A DNA stretch of 40,284 nt from an uncultured Gammaproteobacteria bacterium. GTDB lineage: Bacteria > Pseudomonadota > Gammaproteobacteria > Poriferisulfidales > GCA-002705445. The notes beneath the pieces were generated by a model. It saw only the letters and a list, made by a program, of their open reading frames with translations. It did no database searches and was not told the origin of the DNA. The DNA is taken from contig CAJXAV010000009.1 in assembly GCA_913050095.1 (NCBI GenBank), positions 1 through 40,284 on the forward strand. The letters are read 5' to 3'. A program made the position numbers and the translations under genes. Below are positions 1 through 9,313 of this stretch, piece by piece; the stretch's first letter is position 1; each line of letters starts with the position of its first letter.

Positions 1-73
1 CGTAAAGACTCTTACGTCCAGCACCTGATCTTTTCCCGCCACGTTTTATAGATTTGTTTTTGATTTCGTACAT
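1..73 (-). CDS. Partial unknown gene, N-terminal 24 codons
   Basis: An ATG at 73 on the minus strand opens a frame that stays open to the left edge. The visible peptide begins MYEIKNKSIKRGGKRSGAG and is very basic and glycine-rich. Similar RGG..GAGR leaders occur in some small DNA-binding proteins and phage terminase small subunits, but 24 residues are too few to assign a family. It starts 35 bp downstream of the cupin gene's stop and runs in the same direction, so it may be co-transcribed with tsaD and the cupin. Confidence 0.5.
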   Translation of the reverse strand, partial: MYEIKNKSIKRGGKRSGAGRKSLY

Positions 74-108
74 AATCTAAAAGTACTTTAAATACTGGAT
101 TATGTCAA

Positions 109-765
109 TTAATTTAAATGCCCTGTTTTTACAAAAATAAGCGCTCCTTCTTCTTTCGTAAAAGGCGTGTGTTGACTTAGGTGAGGGCTCCTCAACCATG
201 AACCTTTTGGGTAGGCGCCAAACTCATCATGAAACACACCTTCCAAAACTAAAATCTCTTCGCCACCCCAATGCTGATGAGGATTAAATATTGTATTGGG
301 AGCCCATTTTACTAAAGCAGCATGTTCTGTATTAAAATGATGTAATGGCATAACTGATAAACCGTCAACAAGACCAGGAAGCCAAGGTTCTTTGTTGGTA
401 TTAATTTTGACTTGCTCCAGATCATCAGTTTGAAATTGTCGAAGTTTTACAAATAAAACACAGCCAGATTCACTGTAAGGATTATGAAACGATCCCATTG
501 GATTTCTTACATAAGTACCTTTTGGGTAAGATCCAAACTCATCTGAAAAAGTTCCTTCTAAAACGATAAATTCTTCTCCACCATCATGAGCATGCTCATC
601 GAATTTACTGCCTGGAGAAAAACGCACTATTGTCGTAGCAACTGCAGACTCTCCACCATCATCTCTTTCAAGATATAAACGTTCGACACCATCTGATGGT
701 GATTTATGCCATGTCTCATTTTCCGAATTAACAGCTATACGTTTTGTAAAATCTTGATTTACCAT
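109..765 (-). CDS. Double ChrR-type cupin protein
   Basis: This 218-residue soluble protein is two tandem cupin domains of the ChrR/anti-ECF type. The first carries HAHDGGEE and LEGTFSDEFGSYPKG (about residues 57-83) followed by SFH. The second carries HQHWGGEE and LEGVFHDEFGAYPKG (about 162-188) followed by SQH. The His-x-His, Glu and later His are the usual cupin metal ligands and are present in both halves. It lacks the N-terminal zinc anti-sigma domain of true ChrR, and no ECF sigma gene is nearby, so an anti-sigma role is unlikely. A metal-dependent enzyme or sensor is as likely. Its start overlaps the tsaD stop (TAATG), implying translational coupling. Confidence 0.85.
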   Translation of the reverse strand: MVNQDFTKRIAVNSENETWHKSPSDGVERLYLERDDGGESAVATTIVRFSPGSKFDEHAHDGGEEFIVLEGTFSDEFGSYPKGTYVRNPMGSFHNPYSESGCVLFVKLRQFQTDDLEQVKINTNKEPWLPGLVDGLSVMPLHHFNTEHAALVKWAPNTIFNPHQHWGGEEILVLEGVFHDEFGAYPKGSWLRSPHLSQHTPFTKEEGALIFVKTGHLN

Positions 766-1781
766 TATAAATATTCGTTCAATTTATCTAGCGGCCATCT
801 TGGTTTTACCTCACCTTGCAAATCATATATTTGCCCAGCCTCATGTTTCTTATAACCTGCATAAGCAATCATTGCGCCATTATCCGTACAGAATTTTTTA
901 GTTGGATAATAAGCTTTTGCGTTAATTGATTCAGAAAAGTTAGTTATTTTTTGTCTTATAAATTGATTAGCACTAACACCACCGGAAATAACAATAGATG
1001 AGTAACCTTTTTCACTATGAGCACGTTTTAATTTTCCAACCAGACAATCTGCAACAGCATTTTGCAACTCTAAAGAAATATTTTTTTGATCCTGCTTGGT
1101 TTTTTTAGATGCTTTCCATGTCAGCATAATATGTGTTTTTAGACCACTAAAACTAAAATTACAATTAGGTTTATTTAAAATTGGCCTTGGAAATTTATAA
1201 CTGCCTTCAACACCATCCTTTGCTAGCTTTTCAATTAATGGTCCTCCTGGGTAATCTAAACCCATTAATTTTGCACTTTTATCAAAAGCCTCGCCCACGG
1301 CATCATCTAGTGTTTCTCCCATAATCTCATATTCACCAATACTTTTGGCATCAACGATCATTGTATGTCCTCCCGAAATTAACAGACCAAAAAAAGGAAA
1401 AGACAATTCTGAATATTCCATGAATGGCGCTAATAAATGAGCTTCAACATGGTTAATCGAGATAATTGGTTTGTCCGTAATATAAGCTAAAGACCTTGCA
1501 AAAGTAGAGCCAACTAATAAACATCCTTTAAGACCAGGTCCAGCTGTATAAGCTATTAGGTCAATATCATCCAATGATTTATTTATACTCTTAAAAAGAT
1601 TTTTTAACAAAGGTAATATTCTATCAGCATGATCTCTTGAAGCCAGCTCTGGAACTACACCTCCATATTCTTGATGGATATCGATTTGACTGAAAAGCTC
1701 ATCTGCTAATAGACCTTTTTCTGAGTCGTAAAGAGCCAAACCAGTTTCATCACAAGATGTTTCGATACCTAAAACCAGCAT
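765..1781 (-). CDS. tsaD: tRNA t6A37 threonylcarbamoyltransferase TsaD
   Basis: TsaD (formerly Gcp/YgjD) transfers the threonylcarbamoyl group from TC-AMP to A37 of ANN-decoding tRNAs in the cytoplasm. Seen: N-terminal VLGIETSCDETG, the metal-binding HVEAH segment, LISGGHT, DDAVGEAFDK, the ISGGVSAN loop and the C-terminal CTDNGAMIAY. The length, about 338 residues, is normal. The frame opens further upstream at 1829, but family members begin at the methionine just before LVLGIETS, so 1781 is preferred. No clear ribosome site is visible. It is divergent from rpsU, as in many gammaproteobacteria. The 3' end of tsaC, the partner that makes TC-AMP, lies at the right edge of the window. Confidence 0.97.
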   Translation of the reverse strand: MLVLGIETSCDETGLALYDSEKGLLADELFSQIDIHQEYGGVVPELASRDHADRILPLLKNLFKSINKSLDDIDLIAYTAGPGLKGCLLVGSTFARSLAYITDKPIISINHVEAHLLAPFMEYSELSFPFFGLLISGGHTMIVDAKSIGEYEIMGETLDDAVGEAFDKSAKLMGLDYPGGPLIEKLAKDGVEGSYKFPRPILNKPNCNFSFSGLKTHIMLTWKASKKTKQDQKNISLELQNAVADCLVGKLKRAHSEKGYSSIVISGGVSANQFIRQKITNFSESINAKAYYPTKKFCTDNGAMIAYAGYKKHEAGQIYDLQGEVKPRWPLDKLNEYL

Positions 1782-1798
1782 AATATAGTCACTTTGTT

Positions 1799-1826
1799 TT
1801 GATTTTTGTTCATACAGCTGTATAAT
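1799..1826 (+). promoter_or_regulatory. Predicted sigma70 promoter of rpsU-yqeY
   Basis: A TTGATT -35-like hexamer (1799-1804) and a perfect TATAAT (1821-1826) are separated by 16 bp, upstream of the rpsU ATG at 1855. An AAAGG ribosome site lies at 1844-1848. The -35 falls within the extended, probably untranslated, tsaD frame, which supports the shorter tsaD start. Confidence 0.6.
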
Positions 1827-1854
1827 CACACCACTAAATAATTAAAGGTAAATT

Positions 1855-2073
1855 ATGCCAAGTATTAAAGTAAAAGAAAACGAGCCATTTGATATTGCAA
1901 TCAGAAGATTCAGACGTGCATGCGAAAAGGCTGGAGTTTTAACAGAAATTAGAAAAAGGGAATTTTACGAGAAACCAACTTCTGTAAGAAAAAGAAAAGC
2001 AGCGGCGGCAGTAAAAAGAGTTCATAAAAGAACAAATAGAACTGCGACTGGTAGAAGAATTAAACTTTATTAA
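1855..2073 (+). CDS. rpsU: 30S ribosomal protein bS21
   Basis: This 72-residue basic protein matches bS21 over its whole length: [19 protein letters not shown] near the N-terminus, then [19 protein letters not shown] and a lysine/arginine-rich tail. It is a small-subunit protein near the anti-Shine-Dalgarno end of 16S rRNA. The start is supported by AAAGG 6 nt upstream. Its stop overlaps the yqeY start (TAATG). In most gammaproteobacteria rpsU is followed by dnaG and rpoD; here those two genes lie 13 kb away. Confidence 0.98.
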   Translation: MPSIKVKENEPFDIAIRRFRRACEKAGVLTEIRKREFYEKPTSVRKRKAAAAVKRVHKRTNRTATGRRIKLY

Positions 2074-2540
2074 TGTCAAAACCTCAAGAAACTATTTCTC
2101 CCTTAAAAATTAAAATCACTGAAGATAAAAAATCTTCTATGAAAAGTGGTGACAAAAAAAGACTAGGTGCTATCAAACTAATTCTTTCGGCAATTTTAGA
2201 TAAAGAAGTTGAAACTAGAAAAGCATTAACAGATGAAAATATTTTTGAAATTCTTAAAAAACTCTCAAAAAAAAGTAAAGAGTCCTTAACTCATTATAAA
2301 GAAGCAAACAGAACTGATCTTGCTGAACAAGAAGAGTTTGAGCTATCTGTTTTTAAAGAATATCTTCCTGAGGATATGTCTCAAGAAGAAGTCCAAAAAA
2401 TGATCGAAGACATTATGAAAGAAAAATCTATTGAACAAATGAGTCAAATTGGTGAAGTTATGGGTGAATTAAAAAAACGTTCTAATAACCGAGCAGATAT
2501 GGGTTTTGCTAGCAAATTTGTCAAAGAAAAACTATCTTAA
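2073..2540 (+). CDS. yqeY: GatB/YqeY domain protein
   Basis: A 155-residue stand-alone YqeY protein, homologous to the C-terminal tRNA-binding part of GatB. Its exact role is unsettled. Visible family features are KRLGAIKLILSAI, EVETRKALTDE, the SKKSKESLTHYKEANR helix, EEFELSVFKEYLPE and a closing IGEVMGELKKR. Family members usually start nearer the ITEDKKSSMKSGDKKRL segment, so the first dozen residues may be extra, but the TAATG junction with rpsU favours the start given. The rpsU-yqeY pairing is common in proteobacteria. Confidence 0.93.
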   Translation: MSKPQETISPLKIKITEDKKSSMKSGDKKRLGAIKLILSAILDKEVETRKALTDENIFEILKKLSKKSKESLTHYKEANRTDLAEQEEFELSVFKEYLPEDMSQEEVQKMIEDIMKEKSIEQMSQIGEVMGELKKRSNNRADMGFASKFVKEKLS

Positions 2541-2583
2541 ATATCATATAAGTTATATTCAAGTCCTTATGACTTCCTTTCTA

Positions 2584-2612
2584 TTGAATGCTTAACCTGT
2601 TAGTTCTATAAT
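2584..2612 (+). promoter_or_regulatory. Predicted sigma70 promoter of the gltD riboswitch leader
   Basis: TTGAAT (2584-2589) and a perfect TATAAT (2607-2612) are separated by 17 bp. The predicted start near 2619 lies about a dozen nucleotides before the riboswitch P1 stem. The copy before gltB has the same ATTGAATG -35 block. Confidence 0.75.
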
Positions 2613-2630
2613 AAACAATTACATAGAAAC

Positions 2631-2680
2631 ACGTTCATCCTAAGTTTAAGGACGGAAGTAAGCAAAAAGCTGAAGGAACG
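2631..2680 (+). promoter_or_regulatory. glnA-class glutamine riboswitch aptamer (gltD leader)
   Basis: The segment matches the glnA (glutamine) riboswitch core as I recall it. P1 is CGTTC (2632-2636) with GAACG (2676-2680). P2 is TCCT with AGGA (2638-2641 and 2649-2652). The conserved GACGGAAGTA block (2651-2660) follows. P3 is AGC with GCT (2661-2663 and 2669-2671), and the conserved GAAGGAACG closes the motif (2672-2680). The GGAAGTA/GAAGG strands correspond to the loop-E region of this class. The class is best known from cyanobacteria and marine metagenomes, upstream of nitrogen genes. A second copy sits before gltB, at 10531. Confidence 0.93.
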
Positions 2681-2723
2681 CACCAAACTTTAATCTAGAG
2701 TTTGGTGAGACATCATCAAACTC
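2681..2723 (+). promoter_or_regulatory. Two-state expression platform of the gltD riboswitch
   Basis: Directly after P1, with no linker, CACCAAACT (2681-2689) pairs perfectly with AGTTTGGTG (2699-2707), forming hairpin A. The same 3' strand, extended to GAGTTTGGTGA (2698-2708), also pairs with TCATCAAACTC (2713-2723) across a GACA loop, giving an 11-bp hairpin B with one G-U pair. The two cannot coexist. No run of T follows, so a terminator is not evident. Hairpin B ends 20 nt before the gltD ATG, which fits control of translation. Which state glutamine favours is inference. Confidence 0.8.
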
Positions 2724-2730
2724 TATTTAA

Positions 2731-4140
<1,410 letters not shown>

Positions 4141-4142
4141 TT

Positions 4143-5207
4143 ATGAATTCAATAAAAAATAGAAGAATTTTAGATGTTTTGAACGGAATTCCTGTTGATA
4201 AGACTCCTGTTTGGATAATGAGACAAGCTGGTAGATATTTGCCTGAATATAAAAAGACAAGAGCAACTGCTGGAAGTTTTTTAGACCTATGTAAAACACC
4301 AGAATTAGCTTCTGAAGTAACTATCCAGCCGATAAATAGATTTGATCTAGATGCAGCTATAATTTTTTCAGACATACTTACTATTCCAGATGCTATGGGT
4401 CTTGATTTAAAATTCGAAGACAATAGAGGTCCGTATTTTGATAATCCTTTAGATAATATAAACGATGTTTCGTCTCTTTCAGATGGAAATTTAGATTCTC
4501 TTAATTATGTTGCAGAAGCAATTGTTCAAACAAAGAATAAATTAAATAATGAAGTGCCTTTAATTGGCTTCTCAGGAAGCCCTTGGACATTATCAACTTA
4601 TATGGTTGAAGGAGCAGCTACAAAAGAGTTTAGGAAAATAAGATCTATTGTATTTAATAATCCTGAAATGCTTAACAAGTTAACAAAAAAACTCATTAAT
4701 TCAATTTCAGAATATTTGATCATGCAAGCTAAAGCTGGTGCCGATATATTGATGATATTTGACTCATGGGGAGGATTGCTAAATACAGATAATTACATAC
4801 ATTTTTCTTTGAATCCAATGAAAGAAATCATAAGAAATTTAAGGAAGAATAAATTTACAAAAGATATGCCAATAATTCTTTTCACAAAAGGAGGTGGAGG
4901 TTGGTTAGATCAGATATCAAAGTCTGGGTGTAATGGTATTGGTTTAGATTGGACAACAAATATTTCTAAAGCCAGGAAAATAACTGGTGATAACATATGT
5001 TTACAAGGAAACCTTGATCCTTGCGCTCTTCACGGTACAGAAGAAGCTATAAAAGCCTCGGGTGAAAAAGTAATAGATGATTATGGGTTTGGACATAGAC
5101 ATATTTTTAATCTCGGTCATGGTATTGACCAATATGTAAATCCTGACAACCTTAAAATTTTAATCGATCACGTTAAAGAATATAGTAAAAAATATCATAA
5201 AAATTAA
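4143..5207 (+). CDS. hemE: Uroporphyrinogen decarboxylase
   Basis: HemE decarboxylates the four acetate side chains of uroporphyrinogen III to give coproporphyrinogen III. The 354-residue sequence has the signature PVWIMRQAGRYLPEY (about 21-35), FSDILTIPDAMG, GFSGSPWTLSTYMVEG (about 144-159) and the late CLQGNLDP and NLGHGI motifs. It follows gltD by 2 nt, so it probably shares the riboswitch-controlled transcript. From memory, the gltD-hemE order also occurs in Pseudomonas. Its last 4 bp overlap the convergent end of mrcA. hemB and hemF are further on in the window. Confidence 0.98.
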   Translation: MNSIKNRRILDVLNGIPVDKTPVWIMRQAGRYLPEYKKTRATAGSFLDLCKTPELASEVTIQPINRFDLDAAIIFSDILTIPDAMGLDLKFEDNRGPYFDNPLDNINDVSSLSDGNLDSLNYVAEAIVQTKNKLNNEVPLIGFSGSPWTLSTYMVEGAATKEFRKIRSIVFNNPEMLNKLTKKLINSISEYLIMQAKAGADILMIFDSWGGLLNTDNYIHFSLNPMKEIIRNLRKNKFTKDMPIILFTKGGGGWLDQISKSGCNGIGLDWTTNISKARKITGDNICLQGNLDPCALHGTEEAIKASGEKVIDDYGFGHRHIFNLGHGIDQYVNPDNLKILIDHVKEYSKKYHKN

Positions 5208-7660
5208 AATAATTTTTCTATTTCAATTTCATCTTGTTTTTTTTCGTTTATCTTATTCTCTTTGCTGAATGTTTTTGGAACAAATTCTTTCCTAAAAACC
5301 TCGGTTATAGAATTTTTTGAATCAGGCGAAGCTAATAAACCATTTTTACTATCAATTTTCGCACTGACCAATCCTTCTGGTTCATCCAAATTAGATATTG
5401 GTGATTTTTTTAATGCAACTTTCATATAGTCAATCCACATTGGTAATGCCGCAGTACTTCCAAATTCTTTTTTTCCTAATGAAAAACCATTATCAAATCC
5501 AAGAAAACTTATAGTAACTATGTCTCTATTAAACCCACTGAACCATGCATCTTTCTGATCATTAGTTGTACCTGTTTTACCAGCTATGTCTTTCCTTTTT
5601 AATACCTTTGCCTTTTTTGCTGTTCCATATTTTACAACATCTTTCAGCATACTTACCATTTGATAAATATTTCTTGAATCTAATGCCTGCATAGCAAATC
5701 TTGGTAAACCAGCCTTATTTCTTAACTCCGTAATTTCTTCTACAGACTTTGCTGAAGGAAACTGCAGTGTATCCAAACTCATATAATCACATGGATTGCT
5801 ACAAACTCTTACAGGATTTTCTACATAGATAATCTCATTATTTCTTTTTCTAACTTGCTCAATCAAATAAGGCTTTATACCAAAACCTCCATTTGAAAAA
5901 TATGAATAAGCCTCTGCAAGTTCCATTGGAGTTATCTCTCCGCTACCTAGAGCCAATGTAAGATCTTTGGGTAATTTATCAGTTTTAATACCAAAATTTT
6001 GAAGGTAACTAAGGGTATATTTAATTCCAATATTATCTAACAATCTTATTGAAATCATATTCCTTGATTTAGCTAAACCATATCTTAATCTTGTCGGCCC
6101 ATAAAATTTACCCCCATAATTTTTAGGTCGCCATGCCCCACTAACTGTATTTTCTTTAAAAACTTTTGGGGCATCGTTTATCACAGACGCTGGGGTATAA
6201 CCTTTATTCAAGGCAGCTGAATAAATAAAAGGCTTAAAACTTGAACCAGGCTGTCTCTTTGCTTGAGTAACCCTATTAAATTTACTTAATCTAAAGTCAT
6301 AACCTCCTGAAAGAGAACTAATAGAGCCACTATTTGAATTTATAGAAACTAAAGCACCATTAACATTTGGTATTTGTGATAAATACCACTTTTTATTAAC
6401 TAACTTTATTCTTATAACATCACCAATAGATAAAATTTCTTGGAACTTTTTAATTCTTTTTTTGTAATTAACATCATAATATTGATTTTTCAAAATTATT
6501 TCTTTGATATTAATTTCCAATAATTGATTATATTTCGAATAAACTTTAATTTTATTTGAGTCGACATTTAATACTACTGCAGGAATATTATTGTTTATTT
6601 CGTAAAAATTTTTTAAATATTTTTCTATGTTCTTCATCGAGACTTCGAGATCATACTCAAAATCAGAATTTAATAATTCATTATAATTTATTTTTGCTTC
6701 TGCTCCTCTATAACCATGCCGAATATCATACTTTTCAATATTTTTTCTTAAAGATTTTTGTGCAGCTTCTTGAAGCTTGCTATCTATAGTTGTAAACACA
6801 TCATAACCTTGCGTATAAGCTTCTTTACCAAACCTTTCTTCCATTTGGGTTCGCGCCATTTCTGAAACATAAGGTGCTTTTAATTCAATACTTGCTGTGT
6901 TTAATCTTGCAGTCACTGGTTTCAAATAAGCTGTAATGTATGTATCTTGACTTATAAAATTATTTTCTAGCATTCTTTTTAAAACGTAGTCTCTTCTTTG
7001 TAACGCCCTTTTTTCATTAGCTATGGGATTATATCTAGATGGTGCTTTTGGTAAGCCAGCTATCATTGCCATCTGGGCTAAACTTAATTCGGACAATCTT
7101 TTTCCATAATAAACTTGCGCAGCGGCAGCAACACCGTATGATCTGTGACCCAGATAAATTTTATTCATGTAAAGCTCAAAGATTCTTTCTTTGCTTAAAT
7201 TATTTTCCATTTTATAGGCTAATAAAATTTCTCTTAATTTTCTAATTATCTTTTTTTCTCTAGACAAATAAAAATTTCTTGCTACCTGCATTGTTATTGT
7301 GCTTCCGCCTTGTGTTACTTTTCCAGTAGAAATGAAACTTTTAAAAGCTCTTAGTAAGCCAATATAATCAACACCGTTATGCCTATAAAATCTATTATCC
7401 TCTGCTGCAATAAATGCATTTTTTAAATCATTAGGTATTTCAGCATATGTGACCGGAATTCTCTTTTTTTCACCATATACAGCTATTAATTTTTTGTCTT
7501 GAGTATAAACTCTCATTGGAATTTGCATTCTCATATCTTGAATTTCTTCTACTGTGGGCAAGGTACTAGCTAATACTATATATAAGGTTAGGGAAGATAG
7601 AGCTAATATACCTATTATATAATAAGTAGGTTTTAACACTCTTTTAAAAAATACACTCAT
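5204..7660 (-). CDS. mrcA: Penicillin-binding protein 1A
   Basis: A bifunctional class A PBP of 818 residues that polymerises and cross-links peptidoglycan at the inner membrane. A single N-terminal transmembrane segment (about 7-30) precedes the GT51 glycosyltransferase domain, with EDNRFYRHNGVD and GGSTITMQVARNF. The transpeptidase domain has the SSFK tetrad within RQPGSSFKPF, SRN as the SxN motif, and KTGTT followed by DAWFSGF. A large insert between the two domains (about 290-420) matches the OB-like region of PBP1A. mrcA is divergent from aroK, as in Pseudomonas and E. coli relatives, but the pilMNOPQ or hofMNOPQ genes often found between them are missing. Confidence 0.97.
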   Translation of the reverse strand: MSVFFKRVLKPTYYIIGILALSSLTLYIVLASTLPTVEEIQDMRMQIPMRVYTQDKKLIAVYGEKKRIPVTYAEIPNDLKNAFIAAEDNRFYRHNGVDYIGLLRAFKSFISTGKVTQGGSTITMQVARNFYLSREKKIIRKLREILLAYKMENNLSKERIFELYMNKIYLGHRSYGVAAAAQVYYGKRLSELSLAQMAMIAGLPKAPSRYNPIANEKRALQRRDYVLKRMLENNFISQDTYITAYLKPVTARLNTASIELKAPYVSEMARTQMEERFGKEAYTQGYDVFTTIDSKLQEAAQKSLRKNIEKYDIRHGYRGAEAKINYNELLNSDFEYDLEVSMKNIEKYLKNFYEINNNIPAVVLNVDSNKIKVYSKYNQLLEINIKEIILKNQYYDVNYKKRIKKFQEILSIGDVIRIKLVNKKWYLSQIPNVNGALVSINSNSGSISSLSGGYDFRLSKFNRVTQAKRQPGSSFKPFIYSAALNKGYTPASVINDAPKVFKENTVSGAWRPKNYGGKFYGPTRLRYGLAKSRNMISIRLLDNIGIKYTLSYLQNFGIKTDKLPKDLTLALGSGEITPMELAEAYSYFSNGGFGIKPYLIEQVRKRNNEIIYVENPVRVCSNPCDYMSLDTLQFPSAKSVEEITELRNKAGLPRFAMQALDSRNIYQMVSMLKDVVKYGTAKKAKVLKRKDIAGKTGTTNDQKDAWFSGFNRDIVTISFLGFDNGFSLGKKEFGSTAALPMWIDYMKVALKKSPISNLDEPEGLVSAKIDSKNGLLASPDSKNSITEVFRKEFVPKTFSKENKINEKKQDEIEIEKLF

Positions 7661-7725
7661 ACTTGTTGGTGGCGATAAAATTTCTTGTTAATATCTTATA
7701 TAATACTATAAAACAAAAATTTATC

Positions 7726-8262
7726 TTGTCTAAACTACGAAACAATATAATTCTTATAGGCCCAATGGGTTCAGGGAAGACCTCAATAGGTAAAAAATTA
7801 TCAAAAATGACAAAATTTGATTTTATTGATACAGATTTCCTAATTGAGGAAAAAACTGGAGTAGATATACCTACAATATTTGAACATGAGGGAGAAAAAG
7901 GCTTTAGAGAAAGAGAAGAAAAAATTTTAGAAGATATCTCAAATATTAAAAGTACCGTGATAGGTACTGGTGGCGGAATAATTATTTCTGAAAAAAATAG
8001 GAAAATAATTCAGAAATTGGGCTTTGTTGTTTATTTAACCGCTGAAATAAAAGAATTAGTTTATAGAACAGAACATGACAAAAATAGACCTTTAATCAAT
8101 AATGTTGATGCAGAAAATAAAATGATAAGTTTAATCAATGATAGAAAGAAACATTATGAAAAAATATCAAATGTAACAATTAGTACTGATAACTATGATA
8201 CAGTAAAAATATCAAAAATTATTATTAAAAACTATGAAAAATATGAAAAAAATAATAGTTAA
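7726..8262 (+). CDS. aroK: Shikimate kinase
   Basis: AroK phosphorylates shikimate at the 3-OH with ATP. Seen: P-loop IGPMGSGKTSIG, the shikimate-binding FIDTDFLIEEKTG, the FREREE segment, TGGGIII and the RPLINN lid. The open frame begins at 7663 with TTG, but the residues before SKLRNNIILIGPMG have no counterpart in AroK proteins. The TTG at 7726 gives 178 residues and aligns with the E. coli N-terminus, so I prefer it. A TATAAT at 7699-7704 would then sit 22 nt upstream as a possible -10 element. The 3' end overlaps aroB by 29 bp. Confidence 0.93.
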   Translation: MSKLRNNIILIGPMGSGKTSIGKKLSKMTKFDFIDTDFLIEEKTGVDIPTIFEHEGEKGFREREEKILEDISNIKSTVIGTGGGIIISEKNRKIIQKLGFVVYLTAEIKELVYRTEHDKNRPLINNVDAENKMISLINDRKKHYEKISNVTISTDNYDTVKISKIIIKNYEKYEKNNS

Positions 8263-9313
8263 ATTAGATAAAAGATCATATCCGATTTATATTGGAAAAA
8301 ATATTTTATCTGATAAAAGTATATTCTCAAAGATTAAAGAAAAAAAATTTGCTTTAGTAACAAATAATAAAATTAAATCACTTCATCTTAAAAAAATAAA
8401 AACTCCTAGCTTAAAGAAAGATATTATTATTTTAAAGGATGGTGAAAAATTTAAAAATCAAGACAGTATCAATAAGATATATAATCACTTACTAAAAAAT
8501 AAATTTTCTCGTGATAGTTGTCTTGTAGCTTTTGGAGGAGGTGTTATTGGTGATACAACAGGTTATGCCTCTGCAACGTACCAAAGGGGTATAAACTTCA
8601 TACAAATACCTACAACTCTGCTATCTATGGTCGACTCATCTGTTGGAGGAAAAACTGGAATCAATCATGAGCTCGGTAAAAATATGATTGGCGCTTTCCA
8701 CCAGCCTATAGCAGTGATTATTGATACAGAAAATTTAAAAACACTTTCAATAAAACAATTTAATGCAGGAATGGCAGAAGTAATTAAATATGGAATTATA
8801 AAAGATAAGAAGTTTTTTGATTGGATAGAAAAAAATACAGATAAAATAAAAGAACATGATACACAAAGTTTAATAAAAATAATAAAAAGATCATGTGAAA
8901 TTAAATCTGAAATTGTTGCGCAAGATGAAAAAGAAAAAAATATTAGAGCTTTATTAAACCTTGGCCATACTTTTGGGCATGCAATTGAAAATAATTTAGG
9001 TTACGGAAAATGGTTACACGGTGAAGCAATAGCATGTGGTTTTTTAATTGCTGCTTCGATTTCTGTTCAATTAGGAAAGATGAAAAATTCGGAATATTTA
9101 AAAATAAAAAATTTATTAGAATCTTTTAATTTACCAGTCAAACTCCCAAAAGATTTAAATATCAACAAACTGTTTGAAACTATGTTATTAGATAAGAAAG
9201 TAAAAGATAATAGTATTGTTTATATACTCCCAAACGGTATTGGTAAAGCTTACATCGCTAACAGCATAAGTAAGAAAAAAGTTATTAAAGCCCTAAAAGA
9301 CCATGCAAGTTGA
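8234..9313 (+). CDS. aroB: 3-dehydroquinate synthase
   Basis: AroB converts DAHP to 3-dehydroquinate using NAD+ and a divalent metal. The 359 residues carry the NAD-binding FGGGVIGDTTGYASATYQRG (about 96-115), IPTTLLSMVDSSVGGKTGIN, NMIGAFHQP, the metal ligands in AEVIKYG and NLGHTFGHAIE, and LHGEAIACG. A second ATG three codons in (8243) is possible. Overlaps with aroK (29 bp) and dgt (11 bp) mark a tight operon. Confidence 0.98.
   Translation: MKNMKKIIVKLDKRSYPIYIGKNILSDKSIFSKIKEKKFALVTNNKIKSLHLKKIKTPSLKKDIIILKDGEKFKNQDSINKIYNHLLKNKFSRDSCLVAFGGGVIGDTTGYASATYQRGINFIQIPTTLLSMVDSSVGGKTGINHELGKNMIGAFHQPIAVIIDTENLKTLSIKQFNAGMAEVIKYGIIKDKKFFDWIEKNTDKIKEHDTQSLIKIIKRSCEIKSEIVAQDEKEKNIRALLNLGHTFGHAIENNLGYGKWLHGEAIACGFLIAASISVQLGKMKNSEYLKIKNLLESFNLPVKLPKDLNINKLFETMLLDKKVKDNSIVYILPNGIGKAYIANSISKKKVIKALKDHAS

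Noticed and set aside
2698-2730. Hairpin B of the gltD leader as an intrinsic terminator
   Set aside because: The stem is good but is followed by TATTTAAC rather than a run of T; the gltB copy also lacks a T-run.
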